Shown piece by piece: positions 23,554-35,662 of a stretch of DNA of 64,000 bases. The notes under the pieces are model-generated. The model was given only the letters and a program-made list of their open reading frames with translations. It did not search any database and was not told the origin of the DNA. Origin of the DNA: Terfezia claveryi (taxonomy: Eukaryota > Ascomycota > Pezizomycetes > Pezizales > Pezizaceae); assembly GCA_015179025.1 (NCBI GenBank), contig WHUX01000165.1, positions 1 to 64,000 of the forward strand. The letters are read 5' to 3'. The stretch's first letter is position 1, and each line of letters begins with the position of its first letter. The translations under genes and the position numbers were made by a program.

Positions 23554-26500
23554 TCATTCAGCTGGGCGAGGCTTGAGAGGGTAACGCTGGTGGAATAGGG
23601 TGACCAGGTCAGGGGCGTTTTCCAGATCCTCTGCTGTTTGCCAGGTGGTCTCCTCGTCCCCTAACCATTTGACCTTATACTGAACTCGTCCATAGCGCTT
23701 CCTAGAGTCCAGTACCTCCTCAACCTCCCACTCCTCTTCACCTGCAATCACCACGGAAAGAGGGGGGGGGTGCTTTTGCCCTGGAAGGGGATCGTCGGCG
23801 GCTGGCTCGATTTCCGAGACATGAACGACCGGATGGCGCTTGATCTCCCTAGGAAACCTCAGTCGGTAAGCATGAGTGCCCACAGCCGCTAACACCTCGT
23901 AGGGACCTAGAAACTTGTGATCCAGCTTACAGAAGGGCCGTTCTGTCCGGAAGTGTCTGCTAAAAAGCCATACCTTATCTCCAGGCTAGTACCTTGGGAC
24001 TGGCAATCGTAATCCGTTGGCATACTCCGCTTGCCTAGCTTGAGCATATACCAGTTCGGCTCTTAGGGTGGAGTGCAACTCAGCAATCTCCGTAGCGAAC
24101 TCCTTAGCTGGGGTGTTCTCCCTGGCCTTGTGCAAAGGTGCTAGAGAGTCCACGAAACGAGGGTGCCAGCCATAATTGGCCAGGAACAGGGAGGTTTTTA
24201 GAGACTCCGAGAAATAGTTGTTAGTGGCGAACTCACAGGTTGCCAGCAGCGAAACCCAGTTGTTTTGCTGGTAATTGACGTATGCTCTCAGGTACTGCTC
24301 CATGATTGCATTCATTCGCTTGGACTGACCATTTGTTTGGGGGTGATACGCCGTGGAGAGGTGTATGTTGATTCCCAGAAGCTCGCAGAATACCTTCTAG
24401 AAGTCCGAGACGAATTGGGGGCCGCGGTCCGAGACAACAGACTTGGGGAGACCATGGTAGCGGAATATGTGGTTGAGGTAGAGGCCGGCGAGGTCTCGGG
24501 CAGAACAGGTATCATGGCAAGGTATAATATGCCTCATTTTGGTCAATCGGTCTACTACCATAAGAATAGCATTAAACCCCGAATCCTCCGGCAACCTAGT
24601 CACAAAGTCCATGGTTAGGTGTTGCCAAGGCTGGTCTGGGATCTCCAGGGGCTTCTGGGTCCCATAAGGAGCGTGGCGGACAGGCTTAGCACGCTTGCAA
24701 ATGTGGCAGTTCTGTACGTACCGCTCCACATCCTTCCGTTGGTCAATCCATGTGTATTCCCTGGCCAGAAGCTCTAACGTTTTGGCCACTCCAGGGTGAC
24801 CTGCAACCAGGCTGTCATGGTGTTCCTTGATCAATCGAAGGCGTAGCTCTCCTTCCGGCACATACAGCCATTCGAGGTGGTAGAGGAGGCCTTCCTGGAC
24901 GGTACACTCGGCTAGGGAGATCTTGGGGTGGCGGTGCTGGCCAGAATCTACTGTGGTGATAATTTCCTTAGCCAGGGGGTCGTCCATATATGCCTGTCTC
25001 CCTAGTTGTCGGAGGTCAGCCTCAGCAAGGACATTGGTCGCCATGTCAAGTTTTTCGGGCTTCAATACCACCTGATTTTGGTATTTTAGCCTTTCATCCC
25101 CCCCTTTAAGGAGATCTCCTGATCTCCGGGTTAATGCATCGGGCTTGCCCCCAGCCTTTCCTGGCCGGTATCTGATCTTGAAGTTGAACCGAGATAAGAA
25201 CTCTGACCACCTAGCTTGCCTTCGGTTAAGCAGCTTAGTGGTTGTAAAATACTCAAGGTTTTTATGGTCAGATAATACCTCGATGATCCCCTTGGCTGAC
25301 TCCAGATGTGGCCTCCATTCTTTGAACGCTCGCACGATGGCCATCAGCTCTTTGTCATAGATCTCGTAGTTGCACTCAGCCGGGGAGTGTTTTTTCGAGA
25401 AGTAGGCCACTGGGTGGAGGACCCCGTTTTCGTCGTTCTGGGACAGGATTCCCGCGAAAACATAGTCGGAAGCATTAGTTTCGACAACACATTCCTGGTC
25501 AGGGTTGAAATAGGCCAGGATCGGTGCTGAGCAGAAGGCTTTCTTGAGGTTCTGGAAGGCGGATTGGGCTTCTGGATTCCACTGGAAGGACCTTTTCGTC
25601 AGGTGTGAGCCAGCTTCTACCTTCGTTTTCGTCAGGGCCATCAGGGGTTCCGCGATCCTTAAGCATCCCAGGATAAATCGGCGGTAGAAGTTGGCAAATC
25701 CTAGGAAGGCTTGCACATCCTTCAAATTGGCTGGGGTTTCCCACTCTTGGATTGCAGCAACTTTGGCGGGGTCCATCCTAATACCTTCCGTGGTTATGAT
25801 CAAGCCCAGGTACTTCACTTCTTGGACGTGGAATTCACATTTTTCGGGCTTAAGGTACAGCCCAGCCTGCTCCAGCTTCTCCAAGACTTGCCTGACATGG
25901 ATTTTGTGCTCTGCCAGAGTATCTGAATAGATCAAGATATCATCGAGGTAAGCCATGCAGAACACATTCAGGAAGTCTCGCAGAGTGTTGTTAATAAAGT
26001 ATTGGAAAGAGGCCGGGGCGTTGGTTAGGCCAAAGGGCATGACGTTGTACTCGAAGTGGCCGTAACGTATCCGGAAGGCCGTTTTCCACTCCTCCCCTTT
26101 GGCGATCCGTACCAGGTTGTACGCCCCTCGCAAGTCCAATTTGGTAAACCATTTTGCCTTGGAAAGCCTGGCTAATGTCTCCTGGATCAGAGGTAGGGGG
26201 TATCTGTTTTTGACCATTATTTCGTTCAAGCCACGATAATCAACACACAACCGAAGGGAGCCATCCGACTTCTTCACGAATAGCACCGGGGCACCCGCTG
26301 GAGAGGAGCTGTGGCGAATGAAGCTCTTGTTGAGGTTTTCTTCCAAGTATTTCTTCAAAGCTTCCAGCTTTGACCGGGACATTCCGTAGAGGGGCCCATA
26401 GGGGGGGGTCTTACCCTCTATCAGCGGAATAGTGTGATCATATGGCCAGTGGGGTGCGAGCTTTTCTGCAGCCTTCTCCGAGAACAGGTCAATGAATTCG

Positions 26501-27355
26501 TGGTATTCGTCGGGGACCATGGATTTCTACTCCTCCTTAGACCTCGTCTTGTTAATCTCTAGGTTTACCTCATATATGGACAGGGCATGAGCCTTCAGCT
26601 TGTACCTCCTGTTGAGGCAAGCGAAAGCCCCTGCTCCAATAAAGCTAACATTCAGAGGTTTTAGAGGCAGTACAACAGAGGGAATTGGGGGAACAGGGGG
26701 ATTGGCACCGATGTGCGCATGCTGATGTACTATCTGGTTCGGGTGAGTTATCGGAGGTGGCAAGGCACACAGCCCAGTAATGGTGGCCTTTGGATTTCCG
26801 CAGTGTTTTTAGTAATACTGGCTATTGAACTGCAGGGTATACGAGCCAAAGCTGACTGATACATCATGCATTCTAAGCCAGGGGATTCCGAGGACAATTG
26901 GGTATTTTAGCTTAGTGACGAACATGGGGAGGTTGGCCTCGGAGTGATCCCCCACCAGATCAGGCAAGCACGCAATATCGGTGATATCCCCGGAGGAGAT
27001 GGGTCGACTGTCAATGACATCCAGGACACGGGGGGTTTTGAGCTTGGACATGGGTATAGAGAATTTACTGACAAAGGCTTGGTCAATGAATGCAATTCCT
27101 GAAGCTCCGCAATCTATAAGTGCTGACGTATTGATTGTTCTATTATTGATTCTGAGGGAGATAGATACAACAAAATACTCGCTGAACAAGCGAGATTCAT
27201 CAACAGCGGAAGAAACAGAAAATGCAGACAAAGACAAATGGCCTGGGGCAGGTCCCTTGCTAGTGTCAGTAACTAGGCAAGGGACAGGGCTTTTCCTGAC
27301 TCATCAACCTCCTCAATCCTGGGCACTGGGGTATCGGAGATAGCATGGATGGCGA
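23554..27355 (-). pseudogene. G5 pol: protease, RT, RNase H, integrase, chromodomain
   Basis: Protease near 27110 with ALIDCGASGIAFID. The main frame 26520-24397 covers RT ([27 protein letters not shown], intact [10 protein letters not shown]), RNase H ([22 protein letters not shown]), H2C2 finger (NCHICKRAKPVRHAP) and integrase up to VVSDRGPQFVSDF. TAG stops at 26527-26529 and 24397-24399 both replace a Trp codon found in sisters. After the second, the integrase goes on (RMNAIMEQYLRAYVNYQQN), then a chromodomain with EVLDSRKRYGRVQYKVKWLG at about 23740-23600 and stop at 23554. A CGA to TGA change also closes the -1 frame just upstream of the protease. Confidence 0.9.
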
Positions 27356-28460
27356 GGGAGCGATTCTTTAGAAGGGGGCAAGCCACAATGAAGTGGTCGG
27401 CCTTCCCACAGGCTATGCATAGCCCATTATTCTGGCGGCATTCCCTCTCTTCTTGGGTCAGGCGGGGTCTGCCTGATGATAAATCCATGGGGGTGGGCCC
27501 TCCTGCCACCAACGATAGGTGTGCTGGTTGATTGGCGGGGGCAGGGGCCGCTATTTTGGTGGCATGGTGTTGCTGAGGCTGATGCTGGAGTTGTGGGAGA
27601 CGGGGTGCTGGCCTGTATGTGGGGCGGTTGTGGAGCCGGAACATCCGCTGTTCTACCCGGGAAGCCTGGTCAATGAATTCGTCAAGGGTTTTGGCTTCCA
27701 GGAGGCTGACCATGGCCTGCTAGATTTCGTTATTTAGCCCTTCCTGGAATTGCTCCAGTTTGGACTGGTCATTCCATCGGACCTCTGCCACCAATCTCGA
27801 GAATTCTGCCACCTAAGTGGACAGATCGGTGTTTTTCTGCCTGAGGGCTCGGAGGGCCCTACTGGCAGTGCCAACGGCATCGGGGTCCCCGAACTCCTTA
27901 TTCAGGATTGTGAAAAGGGCCGAGATATCATCAAGCTTGATCCCGGTTTCGAGGACATATGGCTGGATCTGGTCATAAGCTTTGCCCTCCAGCAAGGCGA
28001 AAACGTATGCCAGTCGATATTGTTCCGACGGGAACCTGGCAGAATCCCCATTCAGCTTGAGATTGACTGCATTCTTCCAGGCTCATAGACGAGCCCGGTC
28101 CCTATTAAACTTGGGGGGTGTCGGAATGCTTTCGGTCTTGTTGCTACTGGCTGCTGTTGTTGTTGGTATTGCCAGGTTTGCTAGAGCCCGGCTGAGGTTT
28201 TGGACCGTAGTCCGTTCGTTGGCCAGGGCAAGGTTTACATGGTCGAGATCTGTCTGGAGGACCATGATCTCTTCGACGGTGGATCTCAGCTTTCGTTCGG
28301 CCACGGCCAGGCTGTTGCCGAGTTCGGCCCCGATGGTATCCATGGCCTCGAAGATGTCGATGATTTCTCGACGATAGGCATTTAATTCGTTTGGGCCTGA
28401 GGGTATAGGGGAGTCTCTCCAGGTTTGAAACCTGACAGTGGGTGGAGGGGTTCCGGACAT
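27273..28460 (-). pseudogene. G5 gag
   Basis: Starts MSGTPPPTVRFQTW at 28460. It has a helical N-terminus (ERKLRSTVEEIMVLQTDLD), capsid-like region (FALLEGKAYDQIQPYV, FGDPDAVGTASRALRALRQK), a Gln/Pro-rich linker, MDLSSGRPRLT, and a knuckle CIACGKADHFIVAC near 27400. It ends at TAG 27273-27275. Three internal stops: TGA near 28083 (from CGA), TAG near 27813 and TAG near 27721 (from CAG). This copy keeps the 163 nt that G2 lacks. Confidence 0.88.
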
Positions 28461-28496
28461 GACAACGTACCAGTTGGTCGATAAGATCCAATGTAG

Positions 28497-28990
28497 TGTA
28501 ACGACAGCTCTAGGGACAGGGCAACCAAGGGGTACGCCGGGGCAGTGGCAAAGGGGAATCGCACACGTAGGAGCGCTACGTGTGTGATCTGGGGAAAGAC
28601 TAGGGACAAGGCAAGGGCAAGAGGTAAGAGAGGCCGAGGGCAAGGGGCGCGAGACACACGGAGGCAGTTGCCGCGTGTGTCGGAGGGAGGCAGCTGTGCT
28701 GCAGAGCTGTTCACGAGACAAGGGGGTGCACAAGGGAGGGGCACAAGCGTTGGGAGAGGCAAGATCCTGTATTAGGTATACAAGACGTTGGATGGGGATC
28801 CAATGAGAGGGTGGAGAGAGCAAGTTATATATACAGGCTTCCTTCCTGGGCAAGGTCACCGGAAGGAATATGGTTTCCGAGACCCCTTATCTCGGGAACA
28901 GAGATAACAACGATATCAACCAACAATAACGAGAGTCGGACGGAATCCCGTCTGACTCTCAAACCTGGCTAGGAAAGGATGGTTGTGACA
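28497..28990 (-). repeat. 5' LTR of G5
   Basis: A 494 bp LTR with the same ends as the 3' LTR and a TATATATA box near 28826-28835. The leader to the gag ATG is 36 nt. Confidence 0.92.
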
Positions 28991-28995
28991 GTAGA

Positions 28996-30351
28996 GGCCG
29001 ACTTTTTGGAGAGCTTGCAATACCTTGGTAACATGTGTTCGGTGTTCTTCGAGGATATCGCTATATATTAAAATGTCATCAAAATAAGCCGTACAGAAAT
29101 TGTCAAGGAAGGGATGGAGAACATCATTAATAAAATGTTTGAAGCTGGCAGGAGCATTTGTGAGGCCGAAAGGCATAACTAAGGTCTCATATAAGCCATA
29201 ACGAGTTCGGAATGCTGTTTTCCATTCCTCTCCTTCTGCCATCCGGATGAGGTTGTAGGCACTTCTAATGTCAAGAGCCGTATAGTATCGTGCCTTAGAA
29301 AGTCTAGTCAAAGTCTCTTGTATAAGGGGTAGTGGGTATCGGTTCTTGATGGTACCATCATTAAGACCACGATAATCCACACAAAGACGCAAGGACCCAT
29401 CCTTCTTCTTAACAAATAAGATAGGTGCACCTGCAGGAGATGAGGAGGCACGAATAAATCCTTTGGACAGGTTTTCTTCCAGCCATACTTTAAGAGCCTC
29501 TAACTCTGGTTTTGATAGAGAGTATAGAGGTCCAAAAGGGGGAGTAAATCCTTCTTTAAGAGGAATTTTATGGTCGTAAGGTCGGTGGAGGGGGAGGATT
29601 TCCACAATAGCCTTCTTAAATAATAGAAGGAATTCGTGGTATTCAGAAGGCACTAGTTCCTAGATCTTATCCTTCTCCGTCTTAGGTTGTTGTTCAGGAT
29701 CTTTTAAAGCCATGTTAAGTTCGTAGATAGTTGTCCGGAAGGCTGTTTCCACCTGCTTTGCTTTTTTAACTAGGCAACTAAAGGTTGATCCTGCAATAAG
29801 GGCAATTCGAGGGTTTTCTGGAACTGGAATTGAGATACCCTTTATGGTCGAGGGCTTTTTACAACAATGGTGGAGGCAAAAATCGGAGTCGAAAGTAACA
29901 GTATTCTTAGCGAAACGGATATTTACATCATGACGTCATAGCTATGGAAGTCCTAATACTATGGGGTAGTGGCCTAGTTTGGTAATAAACAGTGGAAGTT
30001 CCTCTTGGTGCTGATCAATTATTAGCTTTAGCTTGCTAATGTGTGTGATTGTCCCTGACTCGATTGGTCACCTATCAATGACTTCTAGTGTTCGGGGATT
30101 ATTGAGTTTATAAAGGGGGAGTTGGTGATGGCTTGCAAATTCCTGGGCTATAAATGCATAACCCGTTACTCCGTAGTCTATCAGGGCATGAGTAAGGATT
30201 CTGGAACCATTATCGTTTAGTTCACAACTAACTACAAGGTGATTCCCATCTAAAAACTCTTCCTCTGAAGACTGTAAAGACGAACTGGAAATGCTTAAAG
30301 AGTCCAGAAATTTATCCTGCCTCAACTCAGTGCCATCCCTCTGAGGTGAGG
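28996..30351 (-). pseudogene. G4 pol, N-terminal part: protease and RT
   Basis: The protease region has ALIDYGVTGYAFIAQEF near 30190 (D-Y-G where sisters have D-C-G). A 220-aa open RT stretch (29653-28991) has [61 protein letters not shown] and an intact [10 protein letters not shown]. It is cut by G5 after QALQKVGLY. Stops near 29660 and 30070 are single-base changes. Confidence 0.87.
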
Positions 30352-31557
30352 CTACTCTTTTGCCTGTTCCCCAACTTCTAGTCCCTTATTCGTATTTTCC
30401 ATAACCATCTCGGCAACTTGTAGGGTACGTTTTTATACATGTGGGCAAGTTCTAACCCCATGTCCCATTCCTCCATAATAATAGCACCTCCCTTCAGCCA
30501 TTCTCTTTGCTTTTTCCTCTAGAGATATCTTCTTCCTTCCTGCAGACAAATCCATGGGCCTAGGGTGAGTACCCGTGGCTGTAGAGGTAGAGGGAGTTTG
30601 GACTATTTGGGGGTTAACTGGAGCAGGAGTGGTAGGGCATGATATCATTCGAGGCGTTGGTCCAACACGATTACGCATTTGGGTTTGTAGTGCGCGGCGA
30701 CATGTATCTAGCCTTTGGCAGACCTCCACATACTCGTTAAACTCCGTGGGCTTAGGATGTATGGCGAGGAGATCTTGTTGTAGTTGGTAGGAAAGTTCGC
30801 GCTTTAGAGCTGCCAACTTAGCCGTATTACCCCAACTCGTTTTAGCTGCATATCGTTGAAATTTGGCAAAATAGGCAGCGAACTCCCTGGCCCCCTGAAT
30901 CATTGTTTGTAGTTTGTACTCTGCGTTGGCTACTCGATTTGGATCACTGAATGCATTTTCGAGAATGGTAATAAGTGCTGCTAGGTCGGTTAAGTTCACC
31001 GTATCGTTTTCAACGTAAGGGATAACCTGATCTAGAGTATCTTCAGCTAAGGAATTTACTGCTAGTCGAAGTTTTCCTTGTTCATCACTATAAGTAGCAG
31101 CCTTTAGTCATAGTTGGGTAAGGAAAGGGCGCAGCTTATTTCGGTCTTTTCTAGAGAATTTTTCTGGATTGGGTATCTTCTCCGAATGACCCCCTCCTTC
31201 TCCTGGTTGCAACCGAGCCAAAGTCGTATTGATAGCCCTCATATCTTCCAACTGCGTTCGAAGCTCATTAATTACTGTCTCTTGAGTAGTTACTTCATCT
31301 CGTAACTCTTGAGTGGCTGTGCGTACGGTTGTGTCTTCTTGTTGCCACACCATTAGTTAATTCGTTAAGTTCGTTACTTGGGTTTGTAATCTTACGATAT
31401 CTTGTCATCGGTCTGGTAGCCCTAGTAGCTGATCTAGTAGGGTAATGGTTTCATTGAGTATTCCGGTGTAGTCCTGGTTTGCTGAGTTCAACGCAGTTCA
31501 CAAACGAGGAACTAGATCGACAATAGCGGCCGGCAATTCAACAACGGGCTGAGTCAT
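30352..31557 (-). pseudogene. G4 gag
   Basis: Starts MTQPVVELPAAIVDLVPRL at 31557. It contains a coiled-coil-like stretch (RTATQELRDEVTTQETVINE), PNPEKFSRKDRNKLRPFLTQ, a capsid-like domain (LITILENAFSDPNRVANAEY, FAAYFAKFQRYAAKTSWG) and a zinc knuckle CYYYGGMGHGVRTC near 30475. In the knuckle the second Cys of C-x2-C-x4-H-x4-C is Tyr (one G to A change). Stops occur at several points, the first about 19 codons in. Confidence 0.83.
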
Positions 31558-31606
31558 TGTTCATAGCTAGAGGTTGCGCTCAGTAGAGTGTATCGACACA
31601 ATGTAG

Positions 31607-32098
31607 TGTAACGGCGTAAGTTGATGGCTGTGGCTATAACTAAAGACGTGACTCTAAGGAGTGCACAAAGACGAAACTATAACCGTAGATTGGAGTATCA
31701 GAACAAAAGGCAGAGTCTGTATTACCAAGGTTATAATACAAGACGTTGCGTAAGGAACAAGAACAAGAAACGACAACTAAGGCTTCCTATATACACGATT
31801 GCCGTAGCCAAAGGAGTGGCGCCCGACTAACTTGACATCACCTGTGATCACAGGTAATACTCCGCGATCCACCTCTCTAATCCCTTCTAGTATTAAGACA
31901 CTCGAACAAGCCTGCTGACACTCGAACAAGCCTGTTCGGGTGTCAAATACCTCGCAAGTAAATTCAAATACCGTGCTGATACTCGAACAAGCCTGTTCGG
32001 GTGTCAAATAGCTCGCAAGTAAATTCAGATACCGTGCTGACACTCTAACAAGCCTGTTCGGGTGTCAAATAGCTCGCAAGTAAATTAACGCCGTGACA
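31607..32098 (-). repeat. 5' LTR of G4
   Basis: 492 bp, same length as the 3' LTR. It has the same tandem hairpin units (about 31900-32080) and the ATCACCTG hairpin near 31837. The leader to gag starts CTACATTGTGTCG, similar in style to CTACGTTGGATCC of the other family. Confidence 0.9.
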
Positions 32099-32103
32099 GT
32101 ATG

Positions 32104-32875
32104 CGGCTTAAGCTTATGCCTCCTGGTGAAATAAGCGAAGGTCTCTGCTCCAATTAAGTTAATATTTAGAGGTTTTGCAAGAGCAAGGGATATCAGAGAA
32201 ACTGGGGAAATAGTGGCATTGATGTGTGCAGGCGGAAGTACTATATGAGTCGAGTAGATTATTGGGGTTGGCAATGCATACAGCCCAATGACAGTGGTTT
32301 TTCGATCTCCATAGTTTTTTTTGCAATAAAGGCTGTTGAATCACAAGGTGTAAGAGCCAAAGCTGACTAATACATTGTGTATCCTAAACTAGAGGATCCC
32401 AAGGACAATTAGATATTTAAGCTTGGTTATAAACATGGGGAGGCTCTCCAAATAATCTCCAATAGCACTAGGTTGGCATGCGAGGTTGGTAATAGCCCTG
32501 GAAGAGATAGGGCACCCATTAATGATATCAAGAAGGTGGGGGGTTTTTAGCTTGGCTGTTGGTATCGAATTTTTTATTGATAAAGGTCTGATCAATGAAG
32601 ACTATTTCCGAAGCACCACAATCTATGAGAGCTGATATTACTATTGTCTTATTATTGAATCTAACAGTTATTGGTACTATAAAATGCTCGCTAAACAAGT
32701 GAAATTCGTCAACAGATATAGATACAGGAACAGAGAAAGACGACAAGGACAAATGACCTAATACAGGTCCCTTGCTAGTATCAGTGACTAGGCAAGGGAC
32801 AGGGCTTTTCCTGACTTATCTACTTCTTTGATCTTAGATTTGAAGATTGCGTGGGCAGTCATCAAGTGGTTTTTT
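32104..32875 (-). pseudogene. G3 pol, protease part
   Basis: Continuation of G3 right of G4. Protease with ALIDCGASEIVFIDQTF near 32620 and the linker KPLNINLIGAETFAYFTRR near 32150, matching G6 45395-46124. The overlap region carries the A AAA AAC heptamer at 32869-32875. Frames are broken by transitions. Confidence 0.82.
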
Positions 32876-33957
32876 CAGAGGGGACATACCATGATAAAAT
32901 GGTCCCCTTTTCTATATACTATACATAGCCTGTTCATTTGGTGATATTCCCTCTCTTCTTATATCAGGCGGGGCCTTCCTGATAATAAATCTATGGGGTT
33001 GGGCCCTCCTGCCACCAACGATGGGTATACTGGTTGATTGGCAGGGGCAAGGGCCTGAGCTGCTTTGGTGGCATGGTGTTGCTGGAGTTGTAAGAGACGG
33101 GGTGCTGGCCTGAACAGGGGGCGGTTATAGAGCCAGAATATCCGCTGTTCCACCCGAGAAGCCTGGTCAATCAATTTGTCAAGGGTTTTGGCTTCTGGGA
33201 GGCTGACCATGGCCTGCTGGATTTCGTCATTTAGTCCTTTCTAGAATTGCTCCAGTTTGGACTGGTTATTCTATCGGACCTCTACTACCAGTCTCGAGAA
33301 TTCTACCATATAAGTAAACAAATCGGTGTTTTTCTGCTTGAGGGCTCGGAGGGCCCTACTGGCAGTACCAATGGCATCAGGGTCCCCAAACACCCTATCT
33401 AGGATTGTGAAAAGGGCCGAGATATTGTTGAGCTTGATCCCAGTTTCAAGGATATATAGCTGAATCTGGTCACAAGCTTTCCCCTCTAGCAAAGGAAAAA
33501 CGTATGCTAGTCGATATTGTTTCGATGGGAACTTAGCAGAGTCTCCTTTTAGTTTAAGGTTGACTGTATTCTTCCCAGCTCGTAGACGAACCTAGTTCTT
33601 ATTGAACTTGGGGGGAGTCGGAATGCTTTCAGTCTTGTTGCTACTGGCTGCTATTGGTATTGCAAGGTTTCTTAGTATACGGCTGAGGTTTTGGACCATA
33701 GTCTGTTCGTTGGCCAGAGTAAGGTTCATATGGTCGAGATCTATTTAGAGGACCGTGATCTCTCTATCAGTGGATCTCAGCTTTCGTTCAGCCATGGCTA
33801 GGCTATTACCGAGTTCGGCCCTAATGATATCCATAACCTCGAAGATGTCAATGATTTCTCGATGATAGGCATTCAATTCATTCGAGCCTGAGGGTATAGG
33901 GGAGTTTCTCTAGGTCTGGAACCTGATGGCGGGTAGTGGGAGAGCTGCTCCTAATAT
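32788..33957 (-). pseudogene. G3 gag with destroyed start codon
   Basis: Collinear with G5 gag: capsid-like segments (FGDPDAIGTASRALRALKQK near 33340), RVEQRIFWLYNRP linker and a damaged knuckle near 32910. The start codon position 33957-33955 reads ATA instead of ATG, a single G to A change. Many stops. Confidence 0.82.
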
Positions 33958-33993
33958 GACTGCATACCAGTTGGTCCAAAGGATCCAACGTAG

Positions 33994-34506
33994 TGTAATG
34001 AGGGCTTAAGGGACAAGGCAACCAAGTGGTATGCCAAGGGGAGGGTAGAGGCTAGGGCAAGACATATATAAGAACACTACGTGTATGACTAGGGGAAGGT
34101 TTGGGATGTAGTGGCAAGGGCAAGAGGCAAGAGACATATGGAGGCAGTTGCTGTGTATGTTGGAAGGGGGGCAGCTGTGCTGCAGAATTATTCATGGGAC
34201 AAGGCAAGACAAGTGGGTATACAAGTGGGTACACCTTCACGGAGAGAGGCAAGGTCTGTATTAGGATACAAGACATTGGATGGGGATCCAACAATAGTAT
34301 GAAGAACAGGATCTATATATACATAACTCTGTCAGGGCAAGGGGGAAATAAGCTTCCCAAGATCCCTATCTCAGAAGCCAAGCAAGGTAATGATAACAAT
34401 AACCCATCACCTGCGATTGCAGGTGATGACAAAGACAACAATGGTAATAACCCATCACCTGTGATTGCAGGTAATGGTGAGGACAACTGAGCACACGGTT
34501 GTGACA
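33994..34506 (-). repeat. 5' LTR of G3
   Basis: TGTCACAACC...ATTACA in element sense, 513 bp. It carries two copies of the hairpin ATCACCTGYGATTGCAGGT (34406 and 34454), the same motif as in the unrelated G4 LTR. No 3' partner is present. Confidence 0.85.
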
Positions 34507-35568
34507 GCCAGGCAAGGATAAGAATTAAGTAAGTACTCACATTGAGACAAAAATAATTTAACTTTTCTCCTTTGATTGTAAAGCCATTCCCTCCATCATC
34601 ATCCTCATCCTCATTCCGATCTATATTATCCTCGTCATTGTAACCTAGCTCATCCTCTTGACAAGGTGGTGAACTCCTTCCAATATTGAAAGAACTTATT
34701 AAGTTATTTTGTTATTCTCCTAAGTGATTCATATGTTTTGAACTAATTGAAGATGACTCCATACCCCTCTTCATATTGATGCCTTGCTGCATGGCCAACA
34801 TAGCTTGTTGTTGTTATGAAATTGCTGTAACTTGCTTCGTTAAACTTCTGTCCGCCACCCCCATATCCTCCCTTAACTTTTGCTTTGGCATACGAGAGTT
34901 AGATATTATCCAAAGTTTTCTTTTAAGCAATAGTATTCCTTTCAGATTGTGGTGTTGGTAGAGAAATACCAACAAACAGTGTTCTCCTAGTGATAGATAT
35001 TTTGTGTAATACTAAGGCAGTAGAAGTTTGTTCTTAGTAGGGGTCTTAAGTATGACTAAACTGTCAACAATTCAAACTAGCTCCGATATCGATTTCTTAC
35101 AATCCAAGACTACAGGTAGAACTCGGTGCTCTTTATAAAACCTTCCAGTACCTTCTCTTTCGAACTTCAATACCATGTATCCTCAATCCCTCAAGATTGC
35201 CACATCTTTAATACTATACCCCTCAATATAATGCAATCCAAATTCTATATGGGAATACTAAGATATATGCCTCATAACTTGGATAAGTACTTTGGGTACT
35301 GACTTTGAATAGACTCTTACCAAGATACTGGCCCCTAGGAATAGTCTTGTTGGTATAAGCCCCTCATACCAGATTACTCTACTTAATCAACTTATAGGCA
35401 AATACTGATTGACATATAGGAGATCTTCATAGTAAATATGGCCTTACCTAAAGACCAAAGCTATGCCTACTTGGCCTTCTCTAGAAACCCTTTAACATAA
35501 TTATTATATCTCTGTAGTCTCTTTAGCCTAGTTGGCACAATCTTAACAGAACCACCTTCAGTACGTAT
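34507..35568 (-). pseudogene. Unidentified degenerate coding relic
   Basis: Minus-strand fragments such as TEGGSVKIVPTRLKRLQRY, KFEREGTGRFYKEHR, MPKQKLREDMGVADRSLTK and an acidic run NDEDNIDRNEDEDDDGG follow one another with frame breaks. A GTGAGT 5' splice-like site follows the last near 34545. It reads like a real but decayed multi-part gene, from a host gene or a DNA transposon. I recognise no domain. The G6 insertion (CGTAT) cuts its upstream side, so more may lie right of 47928. Confidence 0.35.
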
Positions 35569-35662
35569 TGTAACGAGGGCTCCGGGGGACAAGGCAACCA
35601 AGAGGTACGCCGGAGCAGTGGCAAGGGGGAATTGAACACGTAGGAGCGCTACGTGTGTGATC
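35569..35662 (-). repeat. 3' LTR of G6, first piece
   Basis: The first 94 bp (TGTAACGAGGGCTCC...) match the start of the LTR at 47330. The rest resumes at 41704 after the copia element. Confidence 0.9.

Larger units (their letters stand above)
22885..28990 (-). mobile_element. Chromovirus G5, least decayed gypsy copy
   Basis: A 6.1 kb element with LTRs of 493 and 494 bp, polypurine tract, gag and a 707-codon uninterrupted pol stretch. It inserted into G4, which had inserted into G3, so it is the youngest of the three. It retains an intact YLDD box, but stops in gag and pol make it non-functional as it stands. Confidence 0.93.
20071..32098 (-). mobile_element. Gypsy element G4 (second family), split by G5
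   Basis: A Ty3/gypsy element of 5.9 kb excluding G5, with 492-bp LTRs TGTCACGGCG...CGCCGTTACA, GTATG duplication, polypurine tract, gag, pol and chromodomain. Protein sequences differ clearly from the G1-G3/G5-G7 family. G5 sits in its RT just after QKVGLY. Confidence 0.92.
18068..34506 (-). mobile_element. Chromovirus G3 (degenerate, 3'-truncated, split by G4)
   Basis: Two parts: integrase to RT (18068-20070) and RT upstream region to 5' LTR (32099-34506). They join perfectly once G4 (20071-32098) is removed, leaving a GTATG duplication. The integrase end, chromodomain and 3' LTR are missing beyond 18068. Heavily mutated by transitions, it is the most decayed of the large gypsy copies. Confidence 0.85.
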
